Source of the DNA: Rhizobacter sp. AJA081-3
GTDB lineage: Bacteria > Pseudomonadota > Gammaproteobacteria > Burkholderiales > Burkholderiaceae_C
Assembly (NCBI RefSeq): GCF_017795745.1
Contig: NZ_CP059067.1
Span: 4,216,001 to 4,280,000 of the forward strand
DNA: 64,000 nucleotides
Direction of reading: 5' to 3'
Below, in pieces: positions 8,200 to 16,503 of the stretch. A program made the translations under genes and the position numbers. Under the pieces are notes generated by a model, which did not search any database, was not told the origin of the DNA, and worked only from the letters and a program-made list of their open reading frames with translations. Position 1 is the first letter of the stretch, and the number at the start of each line of letters is the position of its first letter.

Positions 8200-9279
8200 A
8201 TGCAACGTCGTCGTCTGCTGCTCGCCTCCGGCATTGCTGCCACCGCACCCGCCCTCTGGCCGGTGGCGGCCCGCGCGGCCGCGCCACTGAAGATCGGCTT
8301 CATCTACTCCGGCCCGATCGCCGACATCGGCTGGACCTACCAGCACGACCTCGGCCGCCTGATGGTCGAGAAGGAGTTCGGCAACAAGGTGCAGACGGTC
8401 TACGTCGAGAAGGTGCCCGAGTCGGCCGACGCCGACCGTGTGATCCGCCAGCTCGTCAACGACGGCTGCAAGATGATCTTCACCACCTCGTTCGGCTTCA
8501 TGGACCCGACGATCCGCGTGGCCGCCGATTTCCCCGACGTGGCCTTCGAGCATTGCTCGGGCTACAAGACTGCCAAGAACGTGGGCATCTACCAGACGCG
8601 CTTCTACGAGGGCGCCTATCTCATCGGCCTGCTCGGCGGCAAGATGACGAAGACCAATACCTTCGGCTACGTGGCGCCCTTCCCGATCCCCGAGGTGATC
8701 CGCAACCTGTCGGCCTGGACGCTCGGCGCACGCGCCGTCAATCCGAAGGTGGGCGTGAAGGTGGTGTGGATCAACTCCTGGTACGACCCGGGCCGCGAGC
8801 GCGAAGCCGCGCAGGCGCTGATCGACCAGGGTGCCGACGTGCTCTACCAGAACACCGATTCCTCGGCCGTGGTTTCGCTCGCGCAGAGCAAGGGCCTGTA
8901 CGCGTTCGGGCAGGACTCCGACATGACGCGCTTCGGCCCGAAAGCCCACCTGTCGGGCAACACGCTGAACTGGGGTGTCTACTACGTGCACAAGGTGCGC
9001 CAGATGCTCGAGGGCAAGTGGAAGTCCGAGGACACCAAGTGGGGCATGAAGGAAGGCATCGTGCAGGTGGTGCCGCCCAATGCCGAGGTGCCCAAGGACG
9101 TGGCGGCGCTGTTCGAGGCGAAGAAGGCCGAGATCCTGGCTGGCAAGTTCCACCCCTTCACCGGCCCGATCAAGGACACCACCGGCGCCGTGCGCGTGCC
9201 CGCCGGCCAGACGCTGGCCGAGGACGAGCTGTGGAAGATGAAGTGGTACGCCGACGGCGTGCTCGGCAAACAACCCTGA
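8200..9279 (+). CDS. BMP-family (PnrA-like) periplasmic substrate-binding protein
   Basis: This 359-residue protein has a signal peptide with an Arg run (MQRRRLLLASGIAATAPA), possibly Tat-exported, ending near ARAA. The mature part opens KIGFIYSGPIADIGWTYQHD, the hallmark of the basic membrane protein/PnrA family, which binds nucleosides or purine-like ligands for ABC import. The ATG at 8200 has a good AGGAG (8188-8192); the longer in-frame start at 8137 would read through the operator and was rejected. It heads a short run with a flavin reductase-like gene and a deaminase, which fits uptake and processing of a nucleobase-type compound. No permease or ATPase is adjacent. Confidence 0.87.
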   Translation: MQRRRLLLASGIAATAPALWPVAARAAAPLKIGFIYSGPIADIGWTYQHDLGRLMVEKEFGNKVQTVYVEKVPESADADRVIRQLVNDGCKMIFTTSFGFMDPTIRVAADFPDVAFEHCSGYKTAKNVGIYQTRFYEGAYLIGLLGGKMTKTNTFGYVAPFPIPEVIRNLSAWTLGARAVNPKVGVKVVWINSWYDPGREREAAQALIDQGADVLYQNTDSSAVVSLAQSKGLYAFGQDSDMTRFGPKAHLSGNTLNWGVYYVHKVRQMLEGKWKSEDTKWGMKEGIVQVVPPNAEVPKDVAALFEAKKAEILAGKFHPFTGPIKDTTGAVRVPAGQTLAEDELWKMKWYADGVLGKQP

Positions 9280-9295
9280 CCCGGGACCGTTGACG

Positions 9296-9931
9296 ATGGA
9301 GATCGACTTCGCGCAGCTCACCGCCTATCAGCGCTACAAGCTGATGGCCAGCCTGATCGTGCCCCGTCCGATCGCCCTCGTCACCACGCTGGGCGCCAGT
9401 GGCGTGGCCAATGCCGCGCCCTTCTCCATGTTCAACATGCTCGGCGAGGACCCGCCGATCGTGATGCTCTCCATCAACCGGCTCAAGGACGGCCGGTTGA
9501 AGGACACGGCGGCGAACATCCTGGCCAATGGCGAGTTCGTCGTGCACATCAGCGACGAGGCGATCGCCGCGAAGATGCATGCCTGCGGCGAGTCGCTGCC
9601 GCCCGAGGTCAGCGAGCTGGAGCGGTTCGGCCTGCACGCCCTGCCCTCGCAGACCGTCAAGCCACCGCGCATCGCCGAGGCGCCGGTGGCCTTCGAGTGC
9701 GTGCTGCACGAGAAGCTCGAGACCGAGAGCCGCTACGTCTTCATCGGCCGCGTGCTGTGGCTGCATGCGCGCGATGGCCTGGTCGATGCGCAGACCTGGC
9801 GCGTGCGCCTGCAGGACTACCACCCGGTGGGCCGCTTCGGCGCGAGCTTCTACATCACCACGCGCGACCGCTTCGCGATCGACGGGCAGGACCGCGAAAG
9901 CCGCGCCAGTACGCCGATCGACGAGATCTGA
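9296..9931 (+). CDS. Flavin reductase-like protein (FMN-binding split barrel)
   Basis: This 211-residue protein is of the DIM6/NTAB flavin reductase-like group. The opening (YKLMASLIVPRPIALVTT) and ANAAPFSMFNMLGEDPP carry the RP-A-V-T and A-P-F motifs around the FMN phosphate. Members bind FMN; some reduce flavin for a partner monooxygenase, while others have unknown roles. The ATG at 9296 was chosen over the in-frame TTG at 9290; neither has a strong ribosome site. It lies 16 nt after the BMP binding protein and 14 nt before the deaminase, so it is probably co-transcribed with both. No monooxygenase is encoded nearby, so its partner is unknown. Confidence 0.8.
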   Translation: MEIDFAQLTAYQRYKLMASLIVPRPIALVTTLGASGVANAAPFSMFNMLGEDPPIVMLSINRLKDGRLKDTAANILANGEFVVHISDEAIAAKMHACGESLPPEVSELERFGLHALPSQTVKPPRIAEAPVAFECVLHEKLETESRYVFIGRVLWLHARDGLVDAQTWRVRLQDYHPVGRFGASFYITTRDRFAIDGQDRESRASTPIDEI

Positions 9932-9945
9932 ACAAGGAGCCCCGC

Positions 9946-10425
9946 ATGCCCATCACCGACGCCGACCACGAACCGATGCGCCTGGCCATCGAGGCCTCGC
10001 GCGAGGCCGTCGCCGAGGGCAACATGCCCTTCGGCGCCACGCTGGTGTCGCCCGAAGGCGCCCTGCTGTGGACGGCGAGGAACAACCAGGTCACCCGCGG
10101 CGACTGCACCGGCCACGCCGAGCTCGTGCTGGTGCGCGAGGCCACCGCGAAGCTGGGCGCCGAGGCATTGCGCGGCGGCACGGTGTACGCCAGCGGCGAG
10201 CCCTGCGCGATGTGCAGCGGCGCGATGTTCTGGGCCGGCATCCGCCGCGTGGTGTTCGCCGCCTCGCAGCAGGACATCATCGACGCGCTGGGCGGCGACC
10301 AGCTGCCGATCCGCAGCGCCCAGGTCTACGCTGGTGCGTCGCCGGCGGTGCAGGTCGACGGCCCGCTGCTGGGATCCAGTGCGATCGAGGTCCTGCGCGA
10401 GGCAGGCCGCCAGCTCAGCCGGTGA
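9946..10425 (+). CDS. Nucleoside/nucleobase deaminase (cytidine deaminase fold, guanine deaminase-like)
   Basis: This 159-residue zinc hydrolase carries HAE (in GHAELVLVREA) and PCAMC (in GEPCAMCSGAMFWAGI), the zinc ligands and proton-shuttle Glu of the CDA/GuaD/TadA fold. The order and spacing resemble guanine deaminase-like and related base deaminases more than tRNA-specific TadA. AAGGAG precedes the ATG at 9946. Its place after a BMP-type nucleoside receptor suggests that an imported base or nucleoside is deaminated in the cytoplasm. The exact substrate cannot be read from the sequence. Its last 11 bases overlap the convergent LysR gene. Confidence 0.85.
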   Translation: MPITDADHEPMRLAIEASREAVAEGNMPFGATLVSPEGALLWTARNNQVTRGDCTGHAELVLVREATAKLGAEALRGGTVYASGEPCAMCSGAMFWAGIRRVVFAASQQDIIDALGGDQLPIRSAQVYAGASPAVQVDGPLLGSSAIEVLREAGRQLSR

Positions 10426-11308
10426 GCACCGGGCGCAGCGCGTCGATCTCTTCCACGACGAAATCGAAGAAGGCGGCGACACGCGGAGTGCGCCGCAGCT
10501 CGGCCGTGGTGAGGATGCGCCAGATGCGCGCCAGTTCGGGCACCGGGCCGAGCACGCGCACGAGTTCCGGCTCGGCGTCGGCGATCGCCGTCGGCAAGGG
10601 CGCGATGCCGACACCGGCCTTCACCGACTGCAGCACGCCCAGCACGCTGTCGTTGCGCGCCGCCATGCGCGCGGCCGGCGCGACGCTGCGCAGCCAGACT
10701 GCCGCCCGGTGGCCGGACATCGCCTCGTCGAACCCGACCAGCGCATGCTGCGCGAGATCGTCGACGGCCTGCGGCTGGCCCCGGCGGGCCACGTAGCCCC
10801 GGCTGGCATAGACGGCCCACAGCGAATCGCCGATCTTGCGGCCAATCAGCGCGCCATCGACGGTGTCGCCGGAGCGCAGCGCCACGTCGATCTCGCCCTT
10901 GGCCAGATCGAGGTAGCGGTCGCTCATCACGAACTCGACGCGCAGGCCCGGGTACCGGGCATGGAATCGGTCCAGCAGGCCCGAGGCGGTGAGTCGCGAG
11001 ACCAGCGGCTCCGGGCAGGTGACACGAACGACACCGATGGCTTCGCGCCGGGCCGACTCCAGGTGCTGTTCGAGCGCTTCCACTGCCTGTGCCACCTGGC
11101 GGGCGTGCGGCAGGATCTCCCGGCCAAACTCGGTGAGACGGTATCCCGCGGCCTCGCGCTTGACGAGCGACTGGCCGATGCGGCGCTCCAGTTCCGCCAC
11201 GCGGCGCTGCACGGTCGACGGATCGACGCCCAGCGCGCGGCCGGCCGCCAGGGTGCTGCCATGCTGCGCGAGCGCCAGCAGGTAGCGCAGGTCGTTCCAG
11301 TCGAACAT
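10415..11308 (-). CDS. LysR-family transcriptional regulator
   Basis: This 297-residue protein has the standard LysR layout. The N-terminal winged HTH (DLRYLLALAQHGSTLAAGRA, then LGVDPSTVQRRVAELERRIG) spans residues 1-60 and is followed by a linker helix and a periplasmic-binding-like effector domain. The ATG at 11308 starts the canonical MFDWNDL; longer in-frame extensions have no LysR similarity. It is divergent from a small secreted cupin with 96 bp between them, the usual LysR target arrangement. Its 3' end overlaps the deaminase gene tail-to-tail. The effector and regulon are unknown. Confidence 0.9.
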   Translation of the reverse strand: MFDWNDLRYLLALAQHGSTLAAGRALGVDPSTVQRRVAELERRIGQSLVKREAAGYRLTEFGREILPHARQVAQAVEALEQHLESARREAIGVVRVTCPEPLVSRLTASGLLDRFHARYPGLRVEFVMSDRYLDLAKGEIDVALRSGDTVDGALIGRKIGDSLWAVYASRGYVARRGQPQAVDDLAQHALVGFDEAMSGHRAAVWLRSVAPAARMAARNDSVLGVLQSVKAGVGIAPLPTAIADAEPELVRVLGPVPELARIWRILTTAELRRTPRVAAFFDFVVEEIDALRPVLTG

Positions 11309-11404
11309 GGCCGCATCATGCGGCAGTTCTGCGGCCCCCCGCTGCAGACTTGCGGCTCCCGCGACGTGCAGCGGCGCCCTAAGCTGCGCGCGAAGGAGAC
11401 GCCC

Positions 11405-11785
11405 ATGACCCCCCATCGCTTGGCCCTCGCACTGCTGCTCGCCCCGCTGGCCGCGCTCGCCCAGGACGCCGTCACCACCGACGGCGACAAGTACACGCTC
11501 GTTCTGGAAAACGCGCAGGTGCGAGTGCTGTCCTACCGGGACCTGCCGGGGCAGCGCACGCACGAACACCGCCACCCGGCCTTCGTGGCAGTGGCGCTGG
11601 CACCATTCCAGCGCGTGCTGCACCTGCCCGACGGCAAGCGCATGCGCCGCGAGTTCCGCGCCGGCGAGGTGATGTGGTCCGACGCGCAGACGCACATCGG
11701 CGAGAACGTCGGCAACACGCCGACCGAGGTGGTGCTCATCGAGCTCAAGCCCGCACCGCCGACGGCCGCCTGCGGCAGTCGCTGA
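11405..11785 (+). CDS. Small secreted cupin-fold protein
   Basis: This 126-residue protein has a clear signal peptide (MTPHRLALALLLAPLAALA, cleaved before QDAV). The mature part has a small single-cupin pattern with HEHRHPAF near residue 58 and DAQTHIGEN near residue 98; the histidines could bind a metal. AAGGAG lies 6 nt before the ATG. It is transcribed divergently from a LysR gene that may control it. The enzymatic role, if any, is unknown; related small cupins are usually annotated only by fold. Confidence 0.72.
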   Translation: MTPHRLALALLLAPLAALAQDAVTTDGDKYTLVLENAQVRVLSYRDLPGQRTHEHRHPAFVAVALAPFQRVLHLPDGKRMRREFRAGEVMWSDAQTHIGENVGNTPTEVVLIELKPAPPTAACGSR

Positions 11786-11800
11786 ATCGCACCGCCCTGC

Positions 11801-12325
11801 TCAGGCCGCAGCGTCCAGGCGGAAGATCGCCCGGACGTCCGGGCCGAGGGGCGGCGGCGCGAGTGGCCGGCCGGCCAGGGCGGGCACCACCTCGTCCGTA
11901 CCCACCACGCCCTTGCGGCCCATGAACAGCGTCGTCACGTAGGCGGTGCACACCGGGCGACCGGGGTCGCTGGACCGGTAGAACTCATGCTGGAAATAGA
12001 ACCAGCGCTCGTCCCAGTGCACGATGCGCGTGTGCAGCTCGAAGCGCTCGAAGGGCTTGAGCGAACGCCGGTAGTGGATGTGGGCCTGGCCCACCGGCGC
12101 GACCCAGCGGTTGCGCACCACGCCACGGAACAGGTCGCAGCGCAGCAGGAAGTCGATGCGCGCGATGTCCATCAGCGACTGGTAGCGGCCGTTGTTCATG
12201 TGGCCGAAGGCGTCGATGTCGCCGGGCAGCACGCGCCAGCGCGTCACGCAGGTGGCGTGCGGGTCGAGCGTGGGCAGGCGGGCGGCGCGGACGAAGGTCT
12301 TGAGCAGGCGAAGAAGGGCAAGCAT
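11801..12325 (-). CDS. Hotdog-fold acyl-CoA thioesterase family protein
   Basis: This 174-residue protein is of the 4HBT/THEM6-like hotdog group. The sequence DIDAFGHMNNGRYQSLMDIA carries the D-x-x-x-H-M-N-N-x-x-Y signature of acyl-CoA thioesterases. Other conserved parts (HIHYRRSLKPFERFEL, WDERWFYFQHEF) fit single-domain family members. The ATG at 12325 gives the normal N-terminus; a GTG at 12340 is also in frame. It follows the alpha/beta hydrolase by 39 nt and may be the last gene of the polyester operon, where it could release acyl groups from CoA. That assignment is inference. Confidence 0.8.
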   Translation of the reverse strand: MLALLRLLKTFVRAARLPTLDPHATCVTRWRVLPGDIDAFGHMNNGRYQSLMDIARIDFLLRCDLFRGVVRNRWVAPVGQAHIHYRRSLKPFERFELHTRIVHWDERWFYFQHEFYRSSDPGRPVCTAYVTTLFMGRKGVVGTDEVVPALAGRPLAPPPLGPDVRAIFRLDAAA

Positions 12326-12364
12326 GGTGTCCGGTACCACGCAGCCTCGGCCGGAATCCGGACA

Positions 12365-13201
12365 TCACCCCGCCAGGAAACGCTCCACCAGGGCGAACTG
12401 CGCCGGCGTGTTCAGCGCCGGTGCGTGGCCGCAGCCGGCGATCTCGACCACCACCGCGCGCGGCCCGCGATTGCGCATCTGCTCGGCGGTGTCGGCCAGC
12501 AGCAGGTCGGAGTCCTCGCCGCGCAGGCACAGCACCGGGATGTCCAGCGTGTCCCACTCGTCCCACCGCAGGTAGTCGTCGTCGTGGTGGGTGAACTGCA
12601 TCACCATCGCCGGGTCGTAGTGCGGCGTGACGCGGCCGTCGGGCAGGCGCCGCACCGAGGTCTCGGTCAGGCGCCGCCACTGCGCAGCGCTCAGCCAGCC
12701 GTAGGGCTTGTAGACGGTGCGGAAGTACTGCTCCAGCTCGCTCACGGTCGCGAAGGCCGCCGGGCTGCCGGCGTAGCTGCGGATGCGCTGGATCGCCGCG
12801 TCGGCGAGCTGCGGGCCGTTGTCGTTGAGCACCAGCCGGCGGATGCGGCCCTGCAGCGCGGTCGCTGCGGCGACGATGCCGATGGCCCCGCCCATCGAGG
12901 TGCCGAGCCAATGGAAACGCTCGATGCCCAGCCCGTCGACCAGCGCGGCGGCCAGCTTCACGTAGAACGCCAGGCAGTACTCCTGCTCGGGCGCCGGGCT
13001 CCATTGGCTGAGTCCGCGGCCGATCGTGTCGGGGCAGATCACCCGGTAGCGCTGCGAGAGGTGCCGTGCGATGTCGTCCATGTCGCGGCCAGTGCGCGCC
13101 AGGCCGTGCCAGGCGATCACCGTCTCGGCATGCCGCGAGCCCCACTCGGTGTAGTGGAGTTCGCGGCCTTCGCAGGCGATGTAGTTCGACGTGAAACTCA
13201 T
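12365..13201 (-). CDS. Alpha/beta-hydrolase, cytoplasmic
   Basis: This 278-residue alpha/beta-hydrolase has no signal peptide. The oxyanion region is IAWHGLARTGRD, the nucleophile elbow is WLGTSMGG (Ser in G-T-S-M-G), an Asp follows in LRGEDSDLLL, and the catalytic His is in GCGHAPALN. It starts 13 nt after the 3HB oligomer hydrolase stop, on the same strand. A role in cleaving small imported esters such as 3-hydroxybutyrate dimers would fit the context but is not shown by sequence. Epoxide hydrolase or other esterase roles are alternatives. Confidence 0.83.
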   Translation of the reverse strand: MSFTSNYIACEGRELHYTEWGSRHAETVIAWHGLARTGRDMDDIARHLSQRYRVICPDTIGRGLSQWSPAPEQEYCLAFYVKLAAALVDGLGIERFHWLGTSMGGAIGIVAAATALQGRIRRLVLNDNGPQLADAAIQRIRSYAGSPAAFATVSELEQYFRTVYKPYGWLSAAQWRRLTETSVRRLPDGRVTPHYDPAMVMQFTHHDDDYLRWDEWDTLDIPVLCLRGEDSDLLLADTAEQMRNRGPRAVVVEIAGCGHAPALNTPAQFALVERFLAG

Positions 13202-13214
13202 GCCGCCTCGGCTC

Positions 13215-15416
13215 TCAGTCGGGAACCACCAGCGTGTTGCCCTGCATGCGGATCGCGTCGGCCTGCGCCGGGCGGCGAACGATCGGCGGCACGTTGTCGG
13301 CGGTGATCGCCGGCGCGGCACCGGCCACCCCGCCGCGCGGCACGGTGCGCACCACCTGGCTGTCGGGCAGCGGCTGGCCGTGGCGCAGGTGCGCATACAT
13401 CGCGTCGAGCGCGCGGTTCAGGTAGACGTGCAGCGGGATGTAGCGCGTGTCGTAGCCGCCCAGCAGCGTCGGCAGGCCGATGAAGGTGTCGAAGTGCTGC
13501 GCGTTGGTGACCTCGATGTACGACAGCCGGCTGTGCCGCCCCTCGACGCGCTTGTTCAGCGCCGTGTAGGGCCGCGAGCTGTGGTTCACCGGGATCAGCG
13601 CGTCGGCGCGGCCGTGCACGATGATCGCCGGCTTGCGCTGAAGGTTGCCGCTGCGCAGCGTCTCGCCAATCCCCTGCTGCAGCGCCAGTGCCTTCGCGTC
13701 GCTGCCGGTGAGCAGGTTGCGCAGGCACAGCGCGCCGTCGAGGTTGAAGTCCTGCTTGAAGGTCGAGGGCGACAAGGACACCAGGTCGCGCAGCACCCGG
13801 CCCGGGCTCAGGTTGTTGATGAGCTGCACGCCCGAAGACGGCGGCACGCCGTTGCCGGTGGCGGCCATCGCCGCGAGAGACGCTGGCAGCAGCGTGTCGA
13901 CTTCGAACGAGGCCGTCGTGGCCGCATAGCTGTAGCCGCACAGCGAATCGGCCACGCTGGAGCGCGACAGCGCATTGCCGAAGGTCACCGCCACCGCCGG
14001 CGCCACCTCGAAGGCGGCGAGCGACGCATGCAGCACCGCCGACTCCGGCTCCCAGCCGTAGGCCGCCAGCTTGGCGAGCGCTTCGTCGGCCTGGCCGGTG
14101 GTGGTGTCGGCCGTCAGCAGGCCCTTGGCCTTGAGCGAGGCGCAGCGGTTGGCGGCAAACGCCGCCACCACGAAGCCGATGCCCGGCGCGCCGGCCACCT
14201 GCGGCGACAGCGCCGCGCAGCTCTGGAACAGGTTGGCCTGCGTGGTGTAGTCGTACAGCACCTTGCCGGCGGTGGCCTGCAGCACGCCACCGCGTTGCAC
14301 GGCGATGCCGGCGTCCTGCGGCAGCTCGACGGCCGGTTCGGACACGGCCACGCCGTCGATCAGGCGCTCGCGGTCGAGCTCGGCGGCCGACAGCGCCGAG
14401 GCGCCGCCGTTGCTGACGCTCGAGGCGATCACCAGGGTGTTGGCCGGGCGGATCGTGCGCAGCGTCTCGCCCTTCGGCAGCGCGATGCCGTAGCGCTCGT
14501 TCAGCGCCCAGTAGGCGAACTCGATCGCCTGCAGCGTGAAGCGACCCCAGTCCTTCTCGGGGTTGCGCTGCGAGTGCGCATGCTTGAAGGCGAAGCGGTT
14601 CGGCGTGGCGGCGTTGAAGGCGGCAAGCTGCGCCGCGTCCAGCGGCGCGCGGAACTGCGCCGAGTCGCCGGCCGCGGCGGCCGTGGCACGCGTGCCGTCG
14701 ATCAGCGGCACGGTGTCGGCCACCAGGTCGTGCGCGGCGGCGCCGGTGCCCTTGTCGGTGTAGGCCACCGCGCAGCCGCGCTTGAGGCCCCACTCGCCGG
14801 TGCTGATGCCGCCGTACACGCCGCGCGAACCCGACGAGGTGGCGGTGACGATGCAGGGCTTGCGCGGGTCGAAGTGGGCCGGAACCTGCACCATCAGCAC
14901 GACGTTCTGCGACACGGCACTGCCATCGGCACCGCGGCTGTAGGCGATGTACTCGGTGCCGGCGATCCGGCCTTCGCCGGCGGTCACCGTACCGTCGGCC
15001 GCCACGTTCGGGCCGTAGAGCGTGCCGTAGCCGCCGGCCGCCGTCATGTCGACGATGGCGCGGTAGTTGTTGTAGATCGCCGCGCGGCGCAGCTCGGCTG
15101 CGCTGGGCGCCAGCGCATTGGCGTAGCCCGGCGCCACGACGCTGGCCAGGCCGGTCTTGCCCAGGCCGGCAGTCAGCAGGTCATCGGTCGTGCCGTCATA
15201 GGCTGTCTTGCGCACCTCGCCGGCGATGAATCGCGGGAGGCGGTTGAACAGGCCACGCGGGCCGCGGTCGGCCCGCTCATCGGCGCCGCGATCGCGGTCG
15301 GTCGAGGCGGTCTGCGCCGTGGCGCGCGCGTCGGCCGTGGCCGCTTCGCCGCCGCCCCCGCAGGCCGCGGTGAGGGCCGCCGCCGCCAGCGGTGCGAACA
15401 GGTTCTTCGTCTTCAT
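13215..15416 (-). CDS. D-(-)-3-hydroxybutyrate oligomer hydrolase
   Basis: This 733-residue protein matches the 3HB-oligomer hydrolase family (usually about 700 residues), which cleaves oligomers released from PHB to the monomer. It starts with a lipoprotein-like leader (LAAAALTAACGGGGE, lipobox-like, with Thr at -3), so it is probably exported or outer-membrane anchored. The likely nucleophile Ser335 sits in S-V-S-N-G (ASSVSNGGAS), the motif described for this family instead of a standard lipase box. HSSRPYTALN and VTNAQHFDTFIGLP carry probable catalytic His residues. Its ATG overlaps the LivM stop (ATGA), placing it in the transporter operon. An in-frame ORF continues upstream through livM but has no family similarity. 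Confidence 0.9.
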   Translation of the reverse strand: MKTKNLFAPLAAAALTAACGGGGEAATADARATAQTASTDRDRGADERADRGPRGLFNRLPRFIAGEVRKTAYDGTTDDLLTAGLGKTGLASVVAPGYANALAPSAAELRRAAIYNNYRAIVDMTAAGGYGTLYGPNVAADGTVTAGEGRIAGTEYIAYSRGADGSAVSQNVVLMVQVPAHFDPRKPCIVTATSSGSRGVYGGISTGEWGLKRGCAVAYTDKGTGAAAHDLVADTVPLIDGTRATAAAAGDSAQFRAPLDAAQLAAFNAATPNRFAFKHAHSQRNPEKDWGRFTLQAIEFAYWALNERYGIALPKGETLRTIRPANTLVIASSVSNGGASALSAAELDRERLIDGVAVSEPAVELPQDAGIAVQRGGVLQATAGKVLYDYTTQANLFQSCAALSPQVAGAPGIGFVVAAFAANRCASLKAKGLLTADTTTGQADEALAKLAAYGWEPESAVLHASLAAFEVAPAVAVTFGNALSRSSVADSLCGYSYAATTASFEVDTLLPASLAAMAATGNGVPPSSGVQLINNLSPGRVLRDLVSLSPSTFKQDFNLDGALCLRNLLTGSDAKALALQQGIGETLRSGNLQRKPAIIVHGRADALIPVNHSSRPYTALNKRVEGRHSRLSYIEVTNAQHFDTFIGLPTLLGGYDTRYIPLHVYLNRALDAMYAHLRHGQPLPDSQVVRTVPRGGVAGAAPAITADNVPPIVRRPAQADAIRMQGNTLVVPD

Positions 15417-16498
15417 GCCTTGTCTCCTCCGGGTGGTGCGCGTCTCATCGCGCGCAGTCGCCCCACCACGCCGGTGGGGAAGTGATAAACCGACAACACG
15501 AACAGCAGGCCCAGCCAGAGCAGCCAGCGGTCGGGCGAGACGAGCGCCGCGAGCACGGGCACACCCTCCAGCGCCGATGCGCCGAGCTTGAGCAGGTCCT
15601 GCAGGTAGTTCTGCGCGATGACGAACAGCACCGAGCCGATCACCGCGCCATACACCGTGCCCATGCCGCCGATGACGACGACGAGCAGGATGTCGAGCAT
15701 GATCTCGAAGGACAGCGAGGTGTCCGGCCCCTGGTAGCGCAGCCACAGCGCGAGCAGGCAGCCAGCCAGCGTGGCGAACAGCGCCGACAGCACCGAGGCC
15801 AGCGTGCGCCACACCACCGTGCGGTAGCCGATCGCCTCGGCGCGGAAGTCGTTCTCGCGGATCGCCTGCAGCACGCGGCCGAAGGGCGAGTTGACGATGC
15901 GCAGCAGCGCCAGAACGAGCAGCGCCGCGACACCGAACAGCAGGTAGTAGGTGACGAAGCGCCCATCGACCGATGCGCCCAGCAGCGGCGCGTCGAGGTA
16001 CAACGTGCCGGGCTGCAGCGCCTCGGGCACCTTGAAGTTCAGGCCGTCCTCGCCGCCGGTGAAGTCCGACAGCTGCGAGGCCAGCGTCAGGAAGGCCGAG
16101 GCCACAGCCAGCGTGATCATCGCGAAGAAGATCGCCTTCACGCGCAGCGAGGCCAGGCCGATGAGCAGCGCCAGCGCCAGCGACACGAGCAGCGCCGCGC
16201 CCGTGCCCAGTGCCACCGCGCCCCAGCCCGGGCCCAGACGCGTGCTGGCGATGGCGATGCCGTAGGCGCCGATGCCGAAGAACATCGTGTGCGCGAAGCT
16301 GACGATGCCGGTGTAGCCGAGCAGCAGGTCGAAGCTGGCCACCAGCACGATGAAGACGATGATCTTGGCCGCCACGTTCAGCGCCTTCGTGCCGGGGAAC
16401 AGGAAGGGCGTGAGCGCCAGACCGAGCACGATGGCCACGAGCAGGATCGCCAGCCAGCGGCTGCGCGGGAGGTCGTCGGAGAGCAGGCGTCGAATCAT
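15413..16498 (-). CDS. livM: Liv-type ABC transporter permease, LivM subunit
   Basis: This 361-residue inner-membrane permease has about 10 hydrophobic segments and LivM landmarks: FDLLLGYTGIVSFAHTMFFG (the substrate-path motif after TM2-3), RVKAIFFAMITLA, and SPFGRVLQAIRENDFRAEAI (the EAA loop that contacts the ATPase). It forms the membrane pore with LivH. Two coupling signals stand out: it starts 5 nt after the livH stop, and its stop overlaps the 3HB oligomer hydrolase start. Ligands of Liv-type systems include amino acids, amides, aromatic acids and short-chain acids. The two flanking PHB-degrading genes suggest 3-hydroxybutyrate or its short oligomers here (inference). Confidence 0.9.
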   Translation of the reverse strand: MIRRLLSDDLPRSRWLAILLVAIVLGLALTPFLFPGTKALNVAAKIIVFIVLVASFDLLLGYTGIVSFAHTMFFGIGAYGIAIASTRLGPGWGAVALGTGAALLVSLALALLIGLASLRVKAIFFAMITLAVASAFLTLASQLSDFTGGEDGLNFKVPEALQPGTLYLDAPLLGASVDGRFVTYYLLFGVAALLVLALLRIVNSPFGRVLQAIRENDFRAEAIGYRTVVWRTLASVLSALFATLAGCLLALWLRYQGPDTSLSFEIMLDILLVVVIGGMGTVYGAVIGSVLFVIAQNYLQDLLKLGASALEGVPVLAALVSPDRWLLWLGLLFVLSVYHFPTGVVGRLRAMRRAPPGGDKA

Positions 16499-16503
16499 CG
16501 TGC

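Noticed and set aside
12328-12364. TGTCCGG/CCGGACA inverted repeat between hydrolase and thioesterase genes
   Set aside because: The arms are 7 bp with a 23-nt spacer and include the hydrolase stop; too weak to call.
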